Below are positions 18,570-25,338 of a DNA stretch of 33,840 nt, piece after piece (position 1 is the first letter of the stretch; every line of letters begins with the position of its first letter). The stretch is from Albidovulum sp. (GTDB lineage: Bacteria; Pseudomonadota; Alphaproteobacteria; Rhodobacterales; Rhodobacteraceae). The stretch is taken from positions 1-33,840 of the forward strand of contig JAUQYB010000021.1 of assembly GCA_030837825.1 (NCBI GenBank). Reading direction: 5' to 3'. Below the pieces are notes generated by a model. That model had not been told where the DNA came from, did not search any database, and saw only the letters and a program-made list of their open reading frames with translations. A program made the position numbers and the translations under genes.

Positions 18570-19030
18570 TCCCCTCCACCAGCGAATGCTGCAAGAACCG
18601 CTGGTATTGGGGGGCAGGAGCGACCGGCGCCTGCTTTGATGGAACCGCCACCTATGCCATCATGCCCGTCCACCCGGACGGGCGGAGAGCCACTTTGGCC
18701 GTCGCTTTTTGGTCGGGCCAATCGGGCTGGGAAACGCGTCGCAGCGCCTTTCCTTTTGACTCTCCGTTCCCCCTCGAACGTCGGGCCATCGTCGGCTTGA
18801 GCCGCCCGCCGGTCCTCCGAGGCTTCGGCTGTGACGGGGGAACTGGACGGGGCTGAGGACGGATGGGCGAGGGGCGGTGCGGTTCGGCCTGAGGGCACTC
18901 GTGGCGACCCTGGGTGGCCATGCTCGCAGAGTGCGAGGATTTGGCCCAAGCGATCCAGGACAATTCGAAAACCGCGCGGTTTGTAACCGACCACGAGGGC
19001 TGGTCGTGGACGAGCGGTTCTGATTGCGCC
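18570..19030. other. 461 bp without a recognisable gene
   Basis: Between the VPLPA-CTERM gene and the first of two small paralogous genes I find no convincing coding frame. The open frames here (for example 18566-18856 on the plus strand) have no family motifs, no ribosome site of quality and unlike amino-acid use. Early on the stretch contains a perfect 8-bp hairpin, GCCCGTCC-ACCC-GGACGGGC (18664-18683). It may hold gene remnants or a non-coding RNA; nothing specific can be supported. Confidence 0.6.
18664..18683 (+). terminator. Hairpin downstream of the VPLPA-CTERM gene
   Basis: Perfect 8-bp stem GCCCGTCC/GGACGGGC with loop ACCC, 95 bp after the stop codon. It is not followed by a T tract, so it may be a weak terminator or a structured end of the transcript. 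Confidence 0.4.
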
Positions 19031-19288
19031 CTATTCGGCGGCCATCTGCACCGTGGCCTCGGCCACGCCGATGCCGAGGAGGAAGGCGCCGGCGCCGGCG
19101 CGGGCGACGAGGTCCGCGAGCGTGGGCGGGCGGTCGAACAGAAGCTCCTCGGCCGCCGTGCCGTCGCGGGTCACGAGCACCGTGTAGCGGGCTGCGGCAG
19201 GGTGCCGCGCGGTTTCGCGGCGCCGCCGCTCTTCCGCCGTCTCGACCCGTTCGCGGACGCGCCCGATGAAATCCGTCGCTTCAGCCAT
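19031..19288 (-). CDS. Small protein of unknown family, paralogue B
   Basis: 85 residues: a charged helical N-terminal half (VRERVETAEERRRRETARH) followed by a compact block YTVLVTRDGTAAEELLFDRPPTLADLVARAGAGAFLLGIGVAEATVQ. That block aligns along its length with the protein encoded at 19513-19794 (shared pattern V-x-V-T-R-D-G-x(4)-E-x(2)-F-D-x(2)-P-T-x(3)-L-x-A-R-x-G-A). No signal peptide, membrane segment or known motif. The ATG at 19288 is the first one before the conserved part. The existence of the paralogue argues that both are real genes. It is separated from paralogue A by 224 bp that contain a perfect 12-bp inverted repeat. Function unknown. Confidence 0.7.
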   Translation of the reverse strand: MAEATDFIGRVRERVETAEERRRRETARHPAAARYTVLVTRDGTAAEELLFDRPPTLADLVARAGAGAFLLGIGVAEATVQMAAE

Positions 19289-19421
19289 GACCCAAACCCT
19301 CGCCACACGCGAATCACGATGCCCCGGAGGGCACCTGAGGCAAGCCTCTCGCCTTTGCGGAAAAGTGGCAAGTTTGTGTCGGGAAACCGGGATCAGCGCG
19401 GGGTGTCGCGGCGCGGCCGGG

Positions 19422-19452
19422 CGACAATGGCCGGAAGATGCGGCCATTGTCG
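19422..19452. repeat. Perfect 12-bp inverted repeat between the paralogous small genes
   Basis: CGACAATGGCCG (19422-19433) and CGGCCATTGTCG (19441-19452) are exact reverse complements separated by GAAGATG. No T tract follows on either strand, so it is not a standard terminator. It could be an operator, or a hairpin in the leader of paralogue B or the tail of paralogue A. Confidence 0.8.
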
Positions 19453-19512
19453 GCAGCGCATGCGCAGATTGCGGCGAAAGCGGGGCGTGCAAAGAAGAGG
19501 ACCCCCCGGCGG

Positions 19513-19794
19513 TCACTCGGCAGCAAGCGCGAGGCGGATGCGTTCCCTGAGCGAGCGGCGCTTCATGCCGATGGATACGATGTAGCAGTCGGCGCCGAGG
19601 CGCGCGGCCAACTGGCCGACGGTCGGCGTCTGGTCGAAGAAGACCTCCTGCGTGGTCTGGCCGTCACGGGTGACGGTGACGCAGCAGCGCGATATCCGCG
19701 CCAGCGCGCGGCGCCTGCCGGCGCGGGCCTTCTCGCTGAGCCGCCGGCCGGCCTCGGACGAGATCCGGTCGATCAGGTCGTCGTTCAGAGTCAT
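19513..19794 (-). CDS. Small protein of unknown family, paralogue A
   Basis: 93 residues. A basic helical N-terminal half (RRLSEKARAGRRRALARISR) precedes the shared block CCVTVTRDGQTTQEVFFDQTPTVGQLAARLGADCYIVSIG, and a basic C-terminus follows (MKRRSLRERIRLALAAE). Both halves align with paralogue B, and both proteins end in AAE. Three cysteines are present here and none in paralogue B. AAGGGGG lies just before the ATG at 19794. It is divergent from the ArsC-like gene, with direct repeats between the two. I recognise no family and assign no function; the alignment of two adjacent copies is the main evidence for coding. Confidence 0.72.
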   Translation of the reverse strand: MTLNDDLIDRISSEAGRRLSEKARAGRRRALARISRCCVTVTRDGQTTQEVFFDQTPTVGQLAARLGADCYIVSIGMKRRSLRERIRLALAAE

Positions 19795-19949
19795 ATGCCC
19801 CCCTTGCGCGTCCCGTGAAGGCAGGCGCGCGGCCATGATTCGATTTTTGGTAAAGCCCCGAAGGGAGATACTCACAAGCAGCAAGGATGGTGCTAAATCG
19901 CAACACAGGCCGGGTCAAGGAACCCTTCGACCCTCTCTCGGGACCGATC

Positions 19950-19984
19950 CGGAATCCCGCCGACCATGAACGGAATCCCGCCGA
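19950..19984. repeat. 14-bp direct repeat with 21-bp period
   Basis: CGGAATCCCGCCGA occurs at 19950-19963 and again at 19971-19984. A degenerate third copy (GGATTCCGCCGA) lies near 20015-20027. The 21-bp period is two helical turns, as expected for sites bound on one face of the DNA. The location is between divergent start codons (paralogue A and the ArsC-like gene). Confidence 0.65.
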
Positions 19985-20082
19985 TCCGGCGGGGCGACCG
20001 GCGGCGTCGCGGCAGGATTCCGCCGAGGTTGCCGGGGCGGGGCGGAGGCGATACCAAGGCCGCCCATGCGAGGCGAATACCG

Positions 20083-20418
20083 ATGATCCTTTACGGAATT
20101 CCCACCTGCGACACCTGCCGGGCGGCGCGCGCCGCGCTTGCCGCGGCAGGACATGTGGTGACGTTCCGCGACATCCGCGCCGAACCGCTCAGCCCGGCCG
20201 AGCGGGCGGAGTTCCTTGCGGCCTTCGGCGATGCGTTGATCAACCGGGCCTCGGCAACCTGGCGCGGCCTTGATTCGCGGGCACGGGCCGCGGCGGGAGG
20301 GGACGCGGCGGAGCTTCTGGCGGCGCATCCGGCGCTGATGAAACGCCCGGTGATCCGGGCGGGCAATCAGCTTCACCTTGGCTGGACAGCGGAAATCCGG
20401 ACCGCGCTTCTGAAGTGA
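20083..20418 (+). CDS. ArsC/Spx-family thioredoxin-fold protein (arsenate reductase-like)
   Basis: 111 residues. The N-terminus ILYGIPTCDTCRAARAAL has the family's CxxC (Cys9, Cys12) after the first strand. The rest has the helical insertion (LSPAERAEFLAAFG..LINRASATWRGL) and the closing MKRPVIRAGNQLHLGW, where the cis-proline block KRPVI is typical. Family knowledge: glutaredoxin-coupled arsenate reductases and YffB/Spx-like proteins share this fold; without an ars operon around it, an arsenate role is not supported. The ATG at 20083 is the only start that gives a complete domain; the ribosome site (GAGG, 9 bp upstream) is modest. A strong hairpin separates it from the convergent csp gene. 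Confidence 0.85.
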   Translation: MILYGIPTCDTCRAARAALAAAGHVVTFRDIRAEPLSPAERAEFLAAFGDALINRASATWRGLDSRARAAAGGDAAELLAAHPALMKRPVIRAGNQLHLGWTAEIRTALLK

Positions 20419-20419
20419 A

Positions 20420-20449
20420 CCGCCCCGCCCGGGTCTCCGGACGGGGCGG
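20420..20449. terminator. Bidirectional hairpin between convergent arsC-like and csp genes
   Basis: CCGCCCCG (20420-20427) pairs with CGGGGCGG (20442-20449). After one C-A mismatch, CCGG pairs with CCGG around the loop GTCT: a 12-bp stem in a 60-bp convergent gap. There is no T tract on either side, so it could work with Rho or as an mRNA-stabilising end. Confidence 0.6.
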
Positions 20450-20478
20450 CGCGCACAGGCATTCGGTTCCGGCGAATC

Positions 20479-20685
20479 TCAGAGCAGCTTGAGATCGCCT
20501 GCGGACGACCGCCCGTCGCGGCCGGACTGCATCTCGTAGGACACTTTCTGATTGTCGGCCAGGGTCTTCAGCCCGGCGCGCTCGACCGCGGAGATGTGCA
20601 CGAACACATCCTTGCCGCCGTCATCGGGCGCGATGAAGCCGAAACCCTTCGTCGTGTTGAACCATTTCACGGTGCCCGTGGCCAT
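20479..20685 (-). CDS. Cold-shock protein, CspA family (second copy, 68 aa)
   Basis: One cold-shock domain with KGFGFI and VFVHIS intact; the same length as the copy at 1387-1593 and identical to it at about 48 of 68 residues by my alignment. The start at 20685 is preceded by AGGGAG; an ATG 36 bases upstream (20721) is in frame, but would bury that site. A likely promoter at 20810-20837 gives a leader of about 118 bases, in line with the long structured leaders of cold-regulated csp transcripts. Single-stranded nucleic-acid binding and RNA chaperoning are the family role. The C-terminus (SSAGDLKLL) differs from the first copy, so the two may be regulated or used differently. Confidence 0.95.
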   Translation of the reverse strand: MATGTVKWFNTTKGFGFIAPDDGGKDVFVHISAVERAGLKTLADNQKVSYEMQSGRDGRSSAGDLKLL

Positions 20686-20809
20686 CCGTTCACTCCCTAT
20701 CATGTCTCCCCGAGGCGACATTGCCCGGGGCCGTGCAGCCAGGTCTTTCGGTTCTTCCGGCTGCCCCGAGGAAGGGAGCGGTAGGAAAGTCTGCGTTCAC
20801 GCCGCTGAA

Positions 20810-20837
20810 ATCATGCGACATTCCGTGCAAAAATCAA
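20810..20837 (-). promoter_or_regulatory. Probable promoter of the second cold-shock gene
   Basis: Read leftward: TTGATT as -35 (20832-20837, 4 of 6), a 16-bp spacer, and CATGAT as -10 (20810-20815, 4 of 6). It lies in the only AT-rich patch between thrS and csp and implies a leader of about 118 bases. GCAAAA/TTTTGC inverted repeats (20827-20832, 20841-20846) overlap the -35 side. Confidence 0.45.
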
Positions 20838-20941
20838 GAATTTTGCAGAGATCCGGCCGCAGACCCGGTTCCGGTGCCCTGGCCGGCCGGGCATGGCGTG
20901 ACCGGGGCAGCGTGAGGCGGGGGCCGAAAGGCCCCGGCCGG

Positions 20942-22888
20942 CTACCTCAGGTCGGGCGGGGCGGCCTCGCTCCGGAAGGCGGCGACCGCATCCTCGAGCG
21001 GCCGCGTCTCGGTCCGCGTCTCGCCGAGGCGGCGGATCGAGACGCTGCGCTCCTCGACCTCCTTCATGCCGATGGCGAGGATCACCGGAACCTTGCCGAC
21101 CGAATGCTCGCGCACCTTGTAGTTGATCTTCTCGTTCCGGGTGTCTGCCTCCGCCCTGAGGCCCGCGGCGGTCAGCTTCGCCACCACCTCGGCCACGTAG
21201 GGATCGGCATCCGAGACGATCGAGGCGACGACGATCTGGCGGGGAGCGAGCCAGAGCGGCATCCTGCCCGCATAGTTCTCGATCAGGATGCCGATGAACC
21301 GCTCGAACGAGCCGAGGATGGCCCGGTGCAGCATGTAGGGCCGGTGCTTGGCGCCATCCTCGCCGACATATTCCGCGCCCAGCCGGTCAGGCAGGTTGGG
21401 ATCGACCTGGAAGGTGCCGCATTGCCATTCGCGGCCGATGGCGTCGGTCAGCTTGAAGTCGAGCTTCGGGCCGTAGAAGGCGCCGTCGCCGGGGTTGATC
21501 TCGTAGGGCAGGCCCAGCTTGCGGATGGCGTTTTCCAGCGCGCCTTCCACCTTGTCCCATTGCGCGTCGGTGCCGATCCGCACTTCGGGCCGGGTCGACA
21601 GCTTGATGTCGAACCGGTCGAAGCCAAGGTCGCGATAGACGCTGGACAGAAGCCCGATGAACCCGGCGCATTCGCTTTCGATCTGGTCCTCGGTGCAGAA
21701 GATGTGGGCGTCGTCCTGGGTGAAGCCGCGCACGCGCATCAGCCCGTGCATCGAACCCGAGGATTCGTAGCGGTGGCAGGCGCCGAATTCGGCCAGCCGC
21801 AGCGGCAGGTCGCGATAGGACTTCAGCCCCTGGTTATAGACCTGGACGTGGCAGGGGCAGTTCATCGGCTTCAGCGCGTTGATGCGCTTTTCCTTGGCGC
21901 CTTCCTCGTCGACCTCGACGATGAACATGTTCTCGCGGTAGGCTTCCCAATGGCCCGAGCGTTCCCAGAGCACCCGGTCCACCACCTGCGGCGTCCTGAT
22001 TTCCTTGTAGCCCGCCTTGCGCAGCCGGCGGCGCATGTAGTCTTCCAGCGCCCGCCAGATCGTCCAGCCGTTCGGGTGCCAGAAGACCATGCCGGGGGCT
22101 TCTTCCTGAAGATGGAACAATTCCATCTCGCGGCCGAGCTTGCGGTGGTCGCGCCGGGCCGCCTCTTCCAGCATGGTGAGGTAAGCCTTCAGATCCTCGC
22201 GGTTCTTGAAGGCGACACCATAGATGCGCTGCAACTGCTTGTTGCGGTGATCGCCGCGCCAGTAGGCGCCGGCGACCGACATCAGCTTGAAGGCGTCGGC
22301 CGGCAACTGGCCGGTGTTTTGCAGATGCGGCCCGCGGCACAGATCCTGCCAGTGGCCGTGCCAGTACATCCGCAGGGGTTCGTCGCCGGGGATCGCCTCG
22401 ATCAGCTCGACCTTGAAGGGCTCGTTCTTGGCGACATAGTGGGCGATCGCGCGCGACCGGTCCCAGACCTCGGTTTTCACCGGGTCGCGTTCGTTGATGA
22501 TCGCCTTCATCTCGCGCTCGATCGCGCCGAGGTCTTCGGTGGTGAACGGTTCGGCGCGGTCGAAGTCGTAGTACCAGCCGTTTTCGACCACCGGGCCGAT
22601 CGTCACCTTGACCTCGGGCCACAGCTTCTGCACCGCGCGGGCCATGACATGGGCGAAGTCGTGGCGGATCAGCTCCAGCGCCTGCGCGTCATCCTTCATC
22701 GTGTGGATGGCGATGGTGGCGTCCTCATTGATCGGCCATTGCAGATCCCAGTGCCGGCCGTTGACCGAAGCCGAGATTGCCGCCTTGGCGAGCGAGGGGG
22801 CGATGGAGGCCGCCACCTCGGCCGCGGTCACGCCCTTGGCGTAGTCGCGCTTGTTGCCATCGGGGAAGGTCAGGGAAATCTGGGTCAT
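20942..22888 (-). CDS. thrS: Threonine--tRNA ligase
   Basis: 648 residues with all domains of bacterial ThrRS. It has a TGS domain (about 1-62), the editing domain with the zinc-type HDFAH motif (76-80) and [13 protein letters not shown], and a class II catalytic core with motif 2 [25 protein letters not shown] and motif 3 [19 protein letters not shown]-terminal anticodon-binding domain follows ([19 protein letters not shown]). It charges tRNA-Thr in the cytoplasm and clears Ser-tRNA-Thr. GAGGAGC precedes the ATG at 22888. The second csp gene follows on the same strand after about 256 bp that hold its own promoter. No T-box or operator-like leader is visible in the 158 bp upstream. Confidence 0.97.
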   Translation of the reverse strand: MTQISLTFPDGNKRDYAKGVTAAEVAASIAPSLAKAAISASVNGRHWDLQWPINEDATIAIHTMKDDAQALELIRHDFAHVMARAVQKLWPEVKVTIGPVVENGWYYDFDRAEPFTTEDLGAIEREMKAIINERDPVKTEVWDRSRAIAHYVAKNEPFKVELIEAIPGDEPLRMYWHGHWQDLCRGPHLQNTGQLPADAFKLMSVAGAYWRGDHRNKQLQRIYGVAFKNREDLKAYLTMLEEAARRDHRKLGREMELFHLQEEAPGMVFWHPNGWTIWRALEDYMRRRLRKAGYKEIRTPQVVDRVLWERSGHWEAYRENMFIVEVDEEGAKEKRINALKPMNCPCHVQVYNQGLKSYRDLPLRLAEFGACHRYESSGSMHGLMRVRGFTQDDAHIFCTEDQIESECAGFIGLLSSVYRDLGFDRFDIKLSTRPEVRIGTDAQWDKVEGALENAIRKLGLPYEINPGDGAFYGPKLDFKLTDAIGREWQCGTFQVDPNLPDRLGAEYVGEDGAKHRPYMLHRAILGSFERFIGILIENYAGRMPLWLAPRQIVVASIVSDADPYVAEVVAKLTAAGLRAEADTRNEKINYKVREHSVGKVPVILAIGMKEVEERSVSIRRLGETRTETRPLEDAVAAFRSEAAPPDLR

Positions 22889-22995
22889 GGCCCAAGCTCC
22901 TCGTCGGTTCGGCGCCCACGGAACGCCCGGTTGCGGGTCTGTGGCGGCGTTTTCGGGGATCACGGCGGCGATGTCAACGCCGCGCCGGGGGTTCC

Positions 22996-23033
22996 ACCCC
23001 CGCGCCCCCGGGGGTATTTGGGCAACGAAGAAA
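22996..23033 (+). other. GC hairpin followed by GGGTATTTGGGCAACGAAGAAA
   Basis: ACCCCC (22996-23001) pairs with GGGGGT (23010-23015), and the following TATTTGGGCAACGAAGAAA runs into the ribosome site of the hydrolase gene. I recall closely similar C-run/G-run plus TATTTGG...GAAGAA elements scattered in Rhodobacteraceae intergenic regions; this is the only copy I find in the window. Whether it acts as a terminator for upstream transcription or as a leader of the next gene is unknown. Confidence 0.45.
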
Positions 23034-23046
23034 CCGGGAGGAGCGC

Positions 23047-23799
23047 ATGAGCCAGCAACTGACCACGCCGGAGGGACGGCGGATCGCCTACGACCGGACG
23101 GCGGGCAGGGGACCCGGCGTGGTGTTCCTCGGCGGGTTCCGGTCCGACAAGGAGGGGACGAAGGCGCTGGCGCTGGAGCAATGGGCAGGGGTAGAGGGGC
23201 GGGCCTTCCTGCGCTTCGACTATTCCGGCCACGGCGCCTCGTCGGGCGATTTCCTCGCGGGCTCGATCGGCGACTGGTTCGAGGACGCGCGGGCGGCGAT
23301 CCTGATGCTGACCGAGGGGCCGCAGGTGCTGGTGGGCTCGTCGATGGGGGGCTGGATATCGCTCCTGCTGGCGCGGGCGCATCCCGGGAAGGTCGCGGGG
23401 CTGGTGACAGTGGCCGCGGCGCCGGATTTCACCGAGGACATGTGGGAGGGGTTTTCCGCCGCGGCGCGGCGCGCGCTGGCGGCAGAGGGGCAGGTGTCGC
23501 TGCCCTCGGACTATTCCGACGAGCCCTATATCATCACCCGGCGGCTGATCGACGAGGGGCGGCAGCGGCTGGTGCTGCGCTCGCCGCTTGTCCTGCCGAT
23601 GCCGGTCAGGATGGTGCAGGGAACGGCCGACAGCGATGTGCCGGTGGCGGCCGCCCTGCGGCTTCTCGACCATGCCGAGGGGCCGGACATCCGGCTGACG
23701 CTGGTGAAGGGGGCCGACCATCGGTTTTCCACGCCGGACTGCCTGCGGCTGATCGAGGCCGCCGTGGCCGAAGTCTTGGAGCGCGCGGGCAGGGGGTGA
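23047..23799 (+). CDS. Alpha/beta hydrolase
   Basis: 250 residues with the alpha/beta hydrolase pattern: the oxyanion strand [14 protein letters not shown], the nucleophile elbow [12 protein letters not shown] (catalytic Ser in GSSMGG), the acid after strand 7 ([10 protein letters not shown]) and the final histidine in KGADHRFST. Family knowledge: serine hydrolases of this size act on esters, thioesters or palmitoylated proteins; relatives of this sequence are similar to ABHD10-type thioesterases, but the substrate is not known. GGGAGGAGCGC precedes the ATG. It runs convergent to phaZ, and the 141-bp gap contains overlapping hairpins. Confidence 0.88.
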   Translation: MSQQLTTPEGRRIAYDRTAGRGPGVVFLGGFRSDKEGTKALALEQWAGVEGRAFLRFDYSGHGASSGDFLAGSIGDWFEDARAAILMLTEGPQVLVGSSMGGWISLLLARAHPGKVAGLVTVAAAPDFTEDMWEGFSAAARRALAAEGQVSLPSDYSDEPYIITRRLIDEGRQRLVLRSPLVLPMPVRMVQGTADSDVPVAAALRLLDHAEGPDIRLTLVKGADHRFSTPDCLRLIEAAVAEVLERAGRG

Positions 23800-23860
23800 G
23801 AGCGTCCGGCCGCGCCCGGGGTTTGACCGGCTGCGGCACCGGCCCCATCTTCGGATCGCG

Positions 23861-23901
23861 GGGTGCCGGCGGGGAGGAGCCGCCGGGGAAGCCGGCAACC
23901 C
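23861..23901. terminator. Overlapping hairpins between the hydrolase gene and phaZ
   Basis: CCGGCGG (23866-23872) and CCGCCGG (23880-23886) form a perfect 7-bp stem. Alternatively, GGGTGCCGGC (23861-23870) pairs with GCCGGCAACCC (23891-23901) with one bulged base. The two structures exclude each other. It sits midway between convergent stop codons, so a shared termination role is likely, although no T tract follows. Confidence 0.45.
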
Positions 23902-23940
23902 TCTCTATACTACGGCTGCCGTTCCCCGCACCCCCTCGGG

Positions 23941-25224
23941 TCAGGCGGCGCGGATCGGTGTCTTGCCGGCGGTCGGCCGCGCCGACTTGCCGTTGCCGCC
24001 GTTGCGGTCGATGAAGTTGAGCACCAGGGGGCGGATGTTCTTGCGCCAGGACTTGCCGGCGAAGATGCCGTAGTGGCCGGCGCCGGGCTCCAGGTGGCTG
24101 AGTTTCTTCGCCTCCGGCAGGCCGGTGCAGAGGTCGAGCGCGGCGCGGCACTGGCCGGGGGCGGAAATGTCGTCCTCGGTTCCCTCGGCAGTCATCACCG
24201 CGACATCGGTGATGCGGGCGATGTCGACATGCTTGCCGGCGACGGTGAAGCTGTTGGTGGCGATCTCGCGGTTCTTGAAGACGCGCTCGACGGTGGAGAG
24301 GTAGAATTCCGCCGTCATGTCCATGACCGAGAGGTATTCGTCGTAGAAGCGGTTGTGCGCGTCGCGTTCCGAGGCCTCGCCCTTGGCGGCGCGCAGGATC
24401 TGATCGGAGAAGGCCTGGCTGTGGCGGTCGAGGTTCATCGAGATGAACGAGGCGAGTTGCAGCAGCCCCGGATAGACCAGCCGCCCGGCGCCGGCGTATT
24501 TGAAGCCGACGCGCTGGATGGCGAGGTGCTCGAGCTGGCCCATCGTCAGCCGGCGGCCAAAATCGGTGACCTCGGTCGGTGCCGCGTCGGGGTCGATCGG
24601 GCCGCCGATCAGCGTCAGCGTGCGGGGTTGTGCCGCGGGGTCTTCCCCGGCGAGGTATGCGGTCGCGGCGAGCGTCAAGGGCGCCGGCTGGCAGACGGCG
24701 ACGACGTTGATGTCGGGGCCGAGGTGGCGCATGAAGTCGACGAGGTAGAGCGTGTAGTCCTCGACGTCGAACTTGCCGGCAGAGACGGGAATGTCGCGCG
24801 CGTGCACCCAGTCGGTCACATAGACGTCGCAGTCCGGCAGGAGGCTGACGACGGTGGAGCGCAAGAGCGTCGAATAGTGGCCCGACATCGGCGCGACCAG
24901 CAGCACCCGGCGCGGCATCGGCCCGCGGCCGAGCACCCGGAAATGGATGAGGTCGCCGAAGGGGCGCGAGACGAGGGTCTCGATCTCGACGAGGTGGTCG
25001 CGGTCGTCGGAGCCGACGATGGTGCGGATGCCCCAGTCGGGCTTGATCACCATGCGGGCGAAGCTGCGTTCGGTGATCCGGCCCCAGGCCGACATGACCT
25101 TGAACAGGGGATGCGGCACGAGGCCCCAGACCGGGTAGGAGGCAAGCGCGCGAGCCGAGGCGCCAAGCCACTCGTTGGTGTTGCGCGCCGTCTCCATCAG
25201 GTCGTAAGTGGCCATACTCTTCAT
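23941..25224 (-). CDS. phaZ: Intracellular polyhydroxyalkanoate depolymerase
   Basis: 427 residues matching the intracellular PHB depolymerases. The opening is YDLMETARNTNEWLGASARA, then RRVLLVAPMSGHYSTLLRSTV and DCDVYVTDWVHARDIPVSAGKFDVEDY. The nucleophile region VVAVCQPAPL has Cys178 in place of a serine, as in this family, and LSHLEPGAGHYGIFAG near the C-terminus carries the catalytic histidine. It hydrolyses amorphous PHB on granules to hydroxybutyrate units for reuse as carbon and energy. The start at 25224 has AGGAG 7 bp upstream; an ATG at 25215 would trim three residues. It is divergent from phaC with a 114-bp shared control region. Confidence 0.93.
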   Translation of the reverse strand: MKSMATYDLMETARNTNEWLGASARALASYPVWGLVPHPLFKVMSAWGRITERSFARMVIKPDWGIRTIVGSDDRDHLVEIETLVSRPFGDLIHFRVLGRGPMPRRVLLVAPMSGHYSTLLRSTVVSLLPDCDVYVTDWVHARDIPVSAGKFDVEDYTLYLVDFMRHLGPDINVVAVCQPAPLTLAATAYLAGEDPAAQPRTLTLIGGPIDPDAAPTEVTDFGRRLTMGQLEHLAIQRVGFKYAGAGRLVYPGLLQLASFISMNLDRHSQAFSDQILRAAKGEASERDAHNRFYDEYLSVMDMTAEFYLSTVERVFKNREIATNSFTVAGKHVDIARITDVAVMTAEGTEDDISAPGQCRAALDLCTGLPEAKKLSHLEPGAGHYGIFAGKSWRKNIRPLVLNFIDRNGGNGKSARPTAGKTPIRAA

Positions 25225-25291
25225 CGCGTCTCCTGGGTCTCCGGCCCGGCGGGCCCCGCATTCGCCGCTATGCAGGGCCGCCGCGCGGGGG

Positions 25292-25322
25292 TATCCTGAC
25301 AATGCTGCATTGCAACAGGATA
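25292..25322. promoter_or_regulatory. Nested palindromes in the phaZ-phaC divergent control region
   Basis: TATCCTG (25292-25298) and CAGGATA (25316-25322) form a perfect inverted repeat enclosing CAATGCTGCATTG (25300-25312), a perfect 13-base palindrome. CTGC-ATT-GCAA (25305-25315) matches the PhaR site CTGC-N3-GCAG in 7 of 8 defined positions. The right arm abuts the phaC ribosome site. PhaR control of both genes is the likely meaning; this is inference. Confidence 0.6.
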
Positions 25323-25338
25323 GGAGTTAAATATTCGT

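Noticed and set aside
18566..18856. 96-codon frame overlapping the VPLPA-CTERM stop by ATGA
   Set aside because: The ATGA overlap is tempting, but there is no ribosome site of quality, no family motif, and the frame contains a GC hairpin. I could not support it as a gene.
20920..20935. GGGGCC-GAAA-GGCCCC hairpin just after thrS
   Set aside because: Only a 6-bp stem and no T tract in the leftward direction; in such GC-rich DNA this is not enough to call a terminator.
20552..23050. 832-codon open frame on the plus strand across thrS
   Set aside because: Antisense shadow of the complete thrS and csp genes; no ribosome site, no family similarity, composition typical of reverse-complement coding.
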